NCBI GenBank assembly: GCA_947177925.1
Contig: CAMWWJ010000114.1
Span: 1 to 9,784 of the forward strand
Direction: 5' to 3'
Length of the DNA: 9,784 nt
Source: an uncultured Lachnospiraceae bacterium
GTDB taxonomy: Bacteria; Bacillota; Clostridia; Lachnospirales; Lachnospiraceae
Part shown: positions 1 to 5,170 of the stretch, one piece after another
How positions within the stretch are numbered: position 1 is the first letter of the stretch
Layout: each line of letters begins with the position of its first letter
Notes under the pieces: model-generated
What the model was told of the DNA's origin: nothing
Databases searched by the model: none
Seen by the model: only the letters and a program-made list of their open reading frames with translations
Translations under genes and position numbers: made by a program

Positions 1-74
1 AGGGCTTTTATGAGAAAATTGGATTTAAAGAAAATGCAGATTATTTTTTAACAATTCCTTGCAAATGGTTCTAA
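1..74 (+). CDS. C-terminal end of a GNAT-type N-acetyltransferase (partial, 5' end outside window)
   Basis: The reading frame enters from the left edge (first whole codon at 3) and stops at TAA 72-74. The residues read GFYEKIGFKENADYF, then LTIPCKWF. The pattern F-Y-E-K-x-G-F is the usual last conserved motif of GNAT acetyltransferases, where the tyrosine lies near acetyl-CoA and the following strand ends the fold. The substrate cannot be told from this fragment. It is the only clear gene on the plus strand and converges with the helicase gene. A hairpin with a T run about 70 nt downstream probably ends its transcript. The family call rests on only 23 residues, so it is moderate. Confidence 0.6.
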   Translation, partial: GFYEKIGFKENADYFLTIPCKWF

Positions 75-143
75 CTAGAACATTAAATTCCAGTTTATCA
101 GTAGACTATAACCATATTCAAAACAAAATCATCACACAGCATC

Positions 144-175
144 AGAGCATATAGAAGCCTATATGCTCTATTTTT
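144..175 (+). terminator. Rho-independent terminator after the acetyltransferase fragment
   Basis: A perfect 11-bp inverted repeat (AGAGCATATAG at 144-154 and CTATATGCTCT at 159-169) closes a 4-nt AAGC loop and is followed by ATTTTT at 170-175. The T run follows the stem only on the plus strand, which fits termination of the gene ending at 74. The stem is AT-rich, so its strength is uncertain. It lies directly upstream of a GGAGGG ribosome binding site, so it could instead be a leader hairpin for the small ORF at 194. Confidence 0.65.
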
Positions 176-193
176 ATGGAGGGAGCAGAGAAT

Positions 194-355
194 ATGCCAA
201 AAACCCAAAACAAGCAATACACCTTTAACTTTAAACAAAAGTTAAGGAATAGCACTTACGCCCCATTAAACAACGTTTGTTTTTATTCCTCATTTTCCAT
301 CTCATTCCAAAAGCGTTTCACTTCTCCCCCAGCCTCTTCAATAGTTACCACCTGA
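194..355 (+). other. Doubtful 53-codon ORF with good ribosome binding site; possible remnant of a truncated gene
   Basis: GGAGGG at 178-183 lies 10 nt before ATG 194-196, and the frame stays open to TGA 353-355. The product begins MPKTQNKQYTFNFKQKL, basic and polar, and loosely recalls the start of IS3-type OrfA transposases (short basic start, then Y-x-x-x-F-K). From about residue 30 onward it is antisense to the 3' end of the helicase gene and rich in Ser and Phe, as expected of a shadow reading. It could be the first codons of a gene cut off here, or chance. I do not recognise a function. Confidence 0.2.
225..245 (-). terminator. Weak hairpin downstream of the helicase gene
   Basis: TTAACTTT (225-232) and AAAGTTAA (238-245) form a perfect 8-bp inverted repeat with a 5-nt spacer, about 40 nt past the helicase stop. 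On the minus strand it is followed only by a diffuse T-rich stretch, not a clean T run, and the stem is almost all A/T. It is the best candidate for the 3' end of the helicase transcript, but a weak one. Confidence 0.25.
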
Positions 356-2850
356 TATTCCTTCCATTCCCTTGGAAAAAGCCTTAGATTCTGCCTTTGC
401 AAAAACCTTTCATCCAAGAGGGCCACAATCCCGATATCTTCCGCCGTTCGGATAACTCTTCCAGCTGCCTGCTGGACTTTGTTCATTCCCGGATAGGCAT
501 AGGCATAATCAAAGCCGTTTTTTCCCTGGGCTCCAAAATAGGATTTCAGGATTTCCCGCTCATGGCATACTTGGGGAAGGCCGGTTCCCACAATGATGGC
601 GCCTATCAGGCTGTCGTTTTTTAAATCGATTCCTTCACTGAAGATTCCTCCAAGGACGCAAAAGCCCAATATGGTCTTTTCTTCCTCTGTTTCTATTTCC
701 ATTTGGATGTTCTCTTTCAGAATCTGCTCTAATAACTGCTTTTCTTCAAGAGTCCGTTCTTCGATAACATCTGTTTTTATTGAGTTTGTCTTCTGGAATC
801 TGCCAAGGAAATATTCCCGGTCTTCTTCGCTCATATAGTCTTTCTGCATGAGGCATTCCACCTTTTCCGGTTCTAAAAAGTGGGCTTCGTATGCCTTGTA
901 TACTTCTTCCAAAAAGGCATGGGAGGGGAAAAATATCATATAATTTCCGGTTTTCTCTTGGATAATTTCATGGATATAATTGGCAATATTATAGTATTCC
1001 ATCAGGCCCCGCCTTGTATATTTGCTGGTCACCTGGCTGCCGATCAAGAGCTTTCTTTTCCGGTTGTCAAAGGTGGATTTTGCATATACCTCATAGTCGG
1101 TTTCCTCTCCCCCTAAAAGGCTCTTATAATATTGAATAGGCAAAAAGGTAGCGGAAAACAAGGTGCTGCTGATTCCTCTGTCCATACATTCCTGAAGCTG
1201 TCTTGCAGGATTCACGCAAAATTCCCTGATTAAAAATTCACCGTTATCTAACATCTGGCTATAGGTAACGTAATCCTGGTCCAATTTCTCATATACCTGT
1301 AAAAATCTGGATATTTCAAAATAAAAGTCTAAAACTTCCTTTCTGATAGGGCTGTCATCATGGTCTTCCAAATACGTATTCATAGTGGCATGAAGACGAT
1401 TCAGAGCCATTACAAACCCGTCAAAGCCTTCTAAAATCTTCATATCCTCACATTGTTTTTTTAATAACAACAGTTCTTTATTGCACTTTTCCAGCCGTTT
1501 CTCCATTTTGGTATCATATGGCTTTACCAGCTTCTTCATTTCCAGAAAACGTTCTTTAATCAGTCCGGCGCTATACATTTCCCGGCCCCGCTCTACCAGA
1601 TTATGGGCTTCATCCACAAAAAATAAATACTCTCCCTTGATTCCCTCTGTAAAAAAACGTTTTAAGTACACGTATGGATCAAAGAGATAATTATAGTCGC
1701 AGATTACCGCATCCGAAAACAGGCTCATATCCAGTCCCATTTCAAAAGGGCACACCTGATATTTTATGGCATATTCTTCTATAGTCTCTCTGGTAAAGCT
1801 GTCCTCATGGGTAAGCAGGTCATAAATCGCTTCATTGATCCGGTCAAAATGCCCTTTTGCATAAGGACAGGCATCCGGATTGCAGTTTGTTTCTTCCAGA
1901 AAGCATATTTTATCTTTTGCCGTAATCACTACTGACTTGTAGGAAAGTCCCTTTTGCCTAAGCAGGTTCAGAGCATTTTCCGCCACTGTCCTTGTAATGG
2001 TTTTTGCCGTCAGATAAAAGATTCTGTCCGCCTTTCCCTCTCCTACGGCTTTTACTCCCGGATAGATGGTGGATATGGTCTTTCCCACTCCTGTAGGCGC
2101 CTGCAGAAACAGCTTTTTCTTATGGCATATAGTCTGATAAACATAAGTGACAAGCTCCTTCTGCCCTTCTCTATAAGGAAAGGGAAACGGGACTGCCTTT
2201 GCGGATTCGGTTCTTTTTTTCTTCCATTCATAGGAAAAATCCGCCCACTTTTTATACTCCTCAAATAAGGTAAAGAACCAGTTTTCCAACTCATGAAAGG
2301 TGAAATTTTCATGGAAATACTTGATTTCCTCAGTATCGATGTTGCAGTAAGTCATTCGTACCCCTACGGTGTTAACAACCAATTCCTTCCCACCCGGAAG
2401 TAGCTTTTCACTGTTTTCACCGATTTCACTAATTTCACCTGTTTTTTCATTTTGGCATGGAGCATTTTTCCCGTCAGACTCCTTGTGCTTCCTTCTTTCA
2501 TATTCATACATATAAGCATAGCATTTTGCCTGAGCCAGATGGACCGGCACAGGCTTTGTAAGCTTTTTCAGTTCTTTATAGGTAGCCTTGATCTCATCTA
2601 TCACAACCGGATTTTCTTCTATGATTCCATCGGCTCTGCCTTCTATGCGCACAGTATACTCTCCGCAGTCTATTTCATGGACTAAGGGCACCTCCGCCCT
2701 ATATCCTGCGCCCATACGCCTTTGAAGCATCCGGTGTATCCTGCTGCCTTCCTGCATTGCTTCTTCACTGCCTCCGGTACGGCGATTGTCAATATCGCCT
2801 TCCCTTAACAGAAATTCCACAAAGTTTCGCACCGATACTCGTATTTCCAC
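283..2850 (-). CDS. PD-(D/E)xK nuclease fused to XPD/DinG-type iron-sulfur DNA helicase
   Basis: This 855-residue protein is predicted to be an ATP-driven superfamily 2 helicase acting on DNA in repair or at blocked forks, with an added nuclease. Residues 1-120 carry RecB/Cas4-like nuclease marks: GSRIH (His39), GRAD (Asp74), D-E-I-K (Glu86, Lys88) and Q-x-x-x-Y (Gln107, Tyr111). The helicase part has a Q-motif glutamine (230), Walker A APTGVGKT (251-258), four cysteines spaced like the XPD iron-sulfur cluster (316, 323, 328, 367), the DEAH box (413-416), SAT (566-568), motif V near 734-742 and motif VI QQAAGRVIR (793-801). Every key motif is intact. Bacterial DinG often has a DEDD exonuclease at its N-terminus; here the nuclease is of another fold. 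Residues 121-155 are a polar insertion with a tandem repeat. The start is GTG, 7 nt after GGAGG; an overlapping ATG one base upstream is out of frame. It appears to be transcribed alone. The helicase call is firm; the nuclease call rests on motifs. Confidence 0.9.
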   Translation of the reverse strand: MEIRVSVRNFVEFLLREGDIDNRRTGGSEEAMQEGSRIHRMLQRRMGAGYRAEVPLVHEIDCGEYTVRIEGRADGIIEENPVVIDEIKATYKELKKLTKPVPVHLAQAKCYAYMYEYERRKHKESDGKNAPCQNEKTGEISEIGENSEKLLPGGKELVVNTVGVRMTYCNIDTEEIKYFHENFTFHELENWFFTLFEEYKKWADFSYEWKKKRTESAKAVPFPFPYREGQKELVTYVYQTICHKKKLFLQAPTGVGKTISTIYPGVKAVGEGKADRIFYLTAKTITRTVAENALNLLRQKGLSYKSVVITAKDKICFLEETNCNPDACPYAKGHFDRINEAIYDLLTHEDSFTRETIEEYAIKYQVCPFEMGLDMSLFSDAVICDYNYLFDPYVYLKRFFTEGIKGEYLFFVDEAHNLVERGREMYSAGLIKERFLEMKKLVKPYDTKMEKRLEKCNKELLLLKKQCEDMKILEGFDGFVMALNRLHATMNTYLEDHDDSPIRKEVLDFYFEISRFLQVYEKLDQDYVTYSQMLDNGEFLIREFCVNPARQLQECMDRGISSTLFSATFLPIQYYKSLLGGEETDYEVYAKSTFDNRKRKLLIGSQVTSKYTRRGLMEYYNIANYIHEIIQEKTGNYMIFFPSHAFLEEVYKAYEAHFLEPEKVECLMQKDYMSEEDREYFLGRFQKTNSIKTDVIEERTLEEKQLLEQILKENIQMEIETEEEKTILGFCVLGGIFSEGIDLKNDSLIGAIIVGTGLPQVCHEREILKSYFGAQGKNGFDYAYAYPGMNKVQQAAGRVIRTAEDIGIVALLDERFLQRQNLRLFPREWKEYQVVTIEEAGGEVKRFWNEMENEE
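2404..2439 (-). repeat. Four-unit 9-bp in-frame tandem repeat in the helicase gene
   Basis: On the minus strand, GTGAAA recurs four times at exact 9-nt spacing (TTTCAC on the plus strand at 2406, 2415, 2424 and 2433). The units encode the triplets GEI, SEI, GEN and SEK, residues 138-149, inside a polar insertion of the nuclease domain. Because the unit is three codons, gain or loss of copies would keep the frame. Confidence 0.8.
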
Positions 2851-2855
2851 ATTTT

Positions 2856-2865
2856 CACCTCCCTT
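2856..2865 (-). promoter_or_regulatory. Ribosome binding site fixing the GTG start of the helicase gene
   Basis: The minus strand reads AAGGGAGGTG, then AAAAT and the GTG at 2850-2848. GGAGG ends 7 nt before GTG, an ideal spacing. An ATG overlapping by one base (ATGTG) is in another frame, so GTG is the likely start. Confidence 0.8.
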
Positions 2866-2943
2866 GTAGACCCAGGTCCTTCCCGTCCCATGCCAAATGT
2901 ATATGCAGGCATGTCCACCTGGCTCTTTGCCCGCAGAAAGAAA

Positions 2944-2987
2944 GACTCTCTCTACGAAACAGAGTACACTATTTCACAGAGAGAGTC
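2944..2987 (-). terminator. Large palindrome between the HPr-like gene and the helicase gene; terminator or operator
   Basis: GACTCTCTCT (2944-2953) and AGAGAGAGTC (2978-2987) are perfect 10-bp arms. Inside them GAAA-AG (2956-2962) can pair with CT-TTTC (2969-2975) to extend the hairpin. On the minus strand the stem is followed by TTTCTTTC, which would suit termination of the HPr-like transcript, though it lies about 120 nt past that stop. The plus strand reads AAAAATTT after the stem. A candidate promoter overlaps the same bases, so a role as regulatory site for the helicase gene is the alternative. Confidence 0.5.
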
Positions 2988-2989
2988 AA
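2961..2989 (-). promoter_or_regulatory. Possible promoter for the nuclease-helicase gene
   Basis: On the minus strand TTGACT (2989-2984, five of six matches to the -35 consensus) is followed 17 nt later by TACTCT (2966-2961), which keeps the key first T, second A and last T of the -10 box. Transcription would start near 2954, giving a leader of about 100 nt. The -35 box lies in one arm of the palindrome. The -10 match is poor, so this is tentative. Confidence 0.3.
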
Positions 2990-3104
2990 AAATTTCTGTC
3001 TATTCACAAATGATGTATTAAAATTTTCTGTCCTAATCTTCCTATCATATTGGAGGATTTCCTATTCAGTCTGATTTTCCTTCTTCCCACGGGAAGCTTT
3101 CTCA

Positions 3105-3332
3105 TTAGCAAGCCATAGAAAAATGATTCAAATAGCTTTCAAATTCTTCACTGTAACCGTTACATCTTACAGTGAGCGGCTGGCGAAGATCCAATCCCAT
3201 AACACCCAGAATTGATTTTGCATCCACGCTGTAGCGATTATAGAAAATATCAATGTCAAAATCGCATTTGCTTGCAGCGGAAACAAAGTCTTTTACTTCG
3301 TCCATCCTTAACATAATTTTTCGCTCCGTCAT
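3105..3332 (-). CDS. HPr-like (Crh-like) protein lacking the phosphohistidine loop
   Basis: This 75-residue cytosolic protein matches the HPr fold of the sugar phosphotransferase system. The clearest segment is VDAKSILGVMGLDL (36-49), equivalent to HPr V-N-x-K-S-I-M-G-V-M-S-L around the regulatory Ser46; here that serine is Ser40. ASKCD (20-24) aligns with the end of HPr helix 1. Between the first strand (KIMLR, 5-9) and helix 1 the usual G-I-H-A-R-P-A loop is missing, so there is no His15 and no Arg17. It should not carry phosphate from enzyme I to sugars. By analogy with Bacillus Crh it may act through the serine as a partner of a CcpA-type regulator, but that is inference. Length is about ten residues under the usual 85-88. 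AGGTAGG at 3341-3347 lies 8 nt before ATG, supporting the start. It has its own promoter upstream. Confidence 0.8.
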   Translation of the reverse strand: MTERKIMLRMDEVKDFVSAASKCDFDIDIFYNRYSVDAKSILGVMGLDLRQPLTVRCNGYSEEFESYLNHFSMAC

Positions 3333-3461
3333 AGTAAAAACCTACCTTTCATTTCACCAATCGTTGACGAAACATCCTTCCCCTTAAACCGAGATGTTTC
3401 TATTACATTACCCTGACAAAATCAGGAAGCTACTTTAATATATGTATTTTTTCCCGCTTTT
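3333..3461 (-). promoter_or_regulatory. Long structured leader of the HPr-like gene
   Basis: From the predicted start near 3461 to the ATG, the leader is about 130 nt. It holds two inverted repeats: CCTGA/TCAGG with a 5-nt loop (3412-3426), and GAAACATC/GATGTTTC arms (3369-3376, 3393-3400) with a 16-nt spacer. A nine-codon frame including its stop (ATG 3375-3373, TGA 3351-3349) ends just before the HPr-like ribosome binding site. I do not recognise a known riboswitch class, and no T run follows either stem. Confidence 0.4.
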
Positions 3462-3467
3462 GTTAGC

Positions 3468-3495
3468 ATTATACCCCTTTTCCGAAATTTGTAAA
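3468..3495 (-). promoter_or_regulatory. Sigma-A-type promoter for the HPr-like gene
   Basis: On the minus strand TTTACA (3495-3490) and a perfect TATAAT (3473-3468) are separated by 16 nt. It lies within AT-rich DNA between the gltD terminator and the HPr-like gene and points toward the latter. This is the best promoter match in the window. Confidence 0.75.
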
Positions 3496-3590
3496 GTTCT
3501 TTTTTTTATACAATTTCAAAATACTTACAAAGAAAAATGAAAAAAACTAATGCTTTTTAGCACTTTCACCAAAACATAATATTAAGATTT

Positions 3591-3635
3591 CATATAAATG
3601 CCCGCCATTCCCCAGATTAGAAGACGGCGGGCATT
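3591..3635 (-). terminator. Terminator of the gltBD operon
   Basis: AATGCCCGCC (3597-3606) and GGCGGGCATT (3626-3635) form a perfect, GC-rich 10-bp stem with a 19-nt loop, starting 26 nt past the gltD stop. On the minus strand it runs straight into TTTATATG. No T run follows on the plus strand, so it acts in the gltD direction. Confidence 0.75.
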
Positions 3636-3661
3636 GCACTTATCCCTGTTGCTTTTCCATG

Positions 3662-5155
3662 CTATTGTACATACAGATTACTATAGCCCATCAGGCTCAA
3701 ATCCACTGCCTTTGCCACTTCTCTGCCTTCTCTTATAGCCCATACTACCAAAGACTGGCCCCTGTGCATGTCGCCTGCGGTAAATACATGTTCCGCACTG
3801 GTCTGATAGGCTCCTGGTTCCGTCTTTACATTGGTTCTTTCATTGACTTCCACCTTAAAGGCATCAGTTACATATTTCTGGCTTCCTAAAAATCCTGCCG
3901 CAATAAGTACCAATTGTGCATTCAATATCTGTTCGCTTTCCGGCACTTCTTTCATTTCCATTCTTCCGGTTTCCGGATTTTTCTCCCAGGACAGCTTTAC
4001 GATTTTTACTGCCTTCAGGTCACCTTTTTTATCCTTTATAAATTCCTTTACGGTAGACTCATAAATTCGCGGGTCATGTCCGAACATGGCAATGGCTTCC
4101 TCCTGGCCGTAATCTGTTTTGCAGATTTTGGGCCATTCCGGCCATGGATTGTTTTCCGCTCTTGTATCCGGCGCTTTCGGCATCATCTCAATCTGCGTCA
4201 CGCTTTTTGCCCCCTGACGGATGGAAGTGCCCACGCAGTCATTTCCGGTGTCGCCGCCGCCAATGATGATAACGTCCTTTCCTTTTGCGCTTACATAATT
4301 CCCGTCTTCCAGGTTGGAATCCAACAGGGATTTGGTTGTCCTTGACAAAAAGTCCACTGCAAAATAAATGCCTTTGGCATCCCTGCCGGGAGCCTTGATG
4401 TCCCTTGGATTGGAGGCTCCGCAACAAAGCACTACTTTATCAAATTCGGAAAGGAGCTGTGCTGCCTTCTTATCCTTGCCTACATCCGTTCCTGTTACGA
4501 AGGTCACCCCTTCTTCCTCCATGATTTTCACTTTCCTGTCTATAATATGCTTCTCCAGCTTCATATTGGGGATTCCGTACATCAAAAGCCCTCCAATCCG
4601 GTCGGAACGTTCAAATACGGTTACGGAATGTCCTCTTTTGTTTAACTGGTCTGCACATGCCAGTCCGGAAGGACCGCTTCCCACTACCGCTACCTTTTTG
4701 CCTGTCCTTACCTTGGGAGGTTTTGGCACCGCATAGCCCTCCGCATATGCATTTTCAATGATGGCATATTCATTTTCCTTGGTGGCTACCGCATCTCCGT
4801 TTAATCCGCAGGTACATGCCGCCTCACATAATGCAGGACATACCCTTGAAGTAAATTCCGGAAAATTATTGGTCTTCTTTAAACGTTCATAAGCCTGTTC
4901 CCAGTTCCCGCTGTAAACTAAGTCATTCCACTCGGGAATCAGATTGTGGAGAGGACAGCCGGAGGCCATCCCCATAATATTCATGCCTGACTGGCAGAAA
5001 GGAACACCGCATTCCATACATCTTGCGCCCTGTAACTGCTGTTTTTCCTTGGGAAGATGCGTATGGAATTCATTGAAATGCGAAATTCTGCTTTTTGGCT
5101 CTTCCGCCCTGCTGGTTTCTCTTTTATAATCTATAAATCCGGTTGGTTTTCCCAT
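3662..5155 (-). CDS. gltD: Glutamate synthase small (beta) subunit, FAD- and NADPH-binding
   Basis: This 497-residue subunit takes electrons from NADPH through FAD and iron-sulfur clusters and passes them to the large subunit, which makes glutamate from glutamine-derived ammonia and 2-oxoglutarate. The N-terminal part has two cysteine groups for 4Fe-4S clusters: C46, C49, C54 and C67, then C106, C110, C114 and C116. A first dinucleotide fold starts at VAVVGSGPSG (155-164, FAD); a second starts at VIIIGGGDTGND (295-306, NADPH). The C-terminal TAGDMHRGQSLVVWAI (459-474) is the family's FAD-contacting end motif. The length is slightly above the usual 470 or so. AAGGAG at 5163-5168 ends 7 nt before ATG and begins right after the gltB stop, 15 nt away, so translation is probably coupled. 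Similar folds occur in dihydropyrimidine dehydrogenase and NfnB, but the neighbouring gltB settles the call. Confidence 0.97.
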   Translation of the reverse strand: MGKPTGFIDYKRETSRAEEPKSRISHFNEFHTHLPKEKQQLQGARCMECGVPFCQSGMNIMGMASGCPLHNLIPEWNDLVYSGNWEQAYERLKKTNNFPEFTSRVCPALCEAACTCGLNGDAVATKENEYAIIENAYAEGYAVPKPPKVRTGKKVAVVGSGPSGLACADQLNKRGHSVTVFERSDRIGGLLMYGIPNMKLEKHIIDRKVKIMEEEGVTFVTGTDVGKDKKAAQLLSEFDKVVLCCGASNPRDIKAPGRDAKGIYFAVDFLSRTTKSLLDSNLEDGNYVSAKGKDVIIIGGGDTGNDCVGTSIRQGAKSVTQIEMMPKAPDTRAENNPWPEWPKICKTDYGQEEAIAMFGHDPRIYESTVKEFIKDKKGDLKAVKIVKLSWEKNPETGRMEMKEVPESEQILNAQLVLIAAGFLGSQKYVTDAFKVEVNERTNVKTEPGAYQTSAEHVFTAGDMHRGQSLVVWAIREGREVAKAVDLSLMGYSNLYVQ

Positions 5156-5170
5156 GTCCGCTCTCCTTCC

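Larger units (their letters stand above)
3333..3661. other. 329-bp intergenic region between gltD and the HPr-like gene
   Basis: This gap holds, in minus-strand order, the gltD terminator (3597-3635), an AT-rich stretch (about 3500-3590) in which I see no gene or clear site, the promoter at 3468-3495, and the leader with two hairpins. No coding sequence of normal size is supported on either strand. Confidence 0.7.

Noticed and set aside
2052..2312. Minus-strand 86-codon frame inside the helicase gene
   Set aside because: It overlaps the helicase coding sequence around Walker A in another frame and shows no domain of its own.
2404..2439. Short-period repeat considered as a CRISPR remnant
   Set aside because: Units are 9 bp, contiguous and in coding frame, with no spacers; it is a coding microsatellite-like repeat.
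2889..2913. Inverted repeat CATGCC/GGCATG upstream of the helicase gene
   Set aside because: Only 6-bp arms with a 13-nt spacer, no T run and no overlap with a promoter element; it may be chance.
3914..4345. Plus-strand 143-codon open frame
   Set aside because: It is wholly antisense to gltD, whose motifs are intact; the product is rich in Cys, Phe and His as expected of a shadow frame, and no ribosome binding site is evident.
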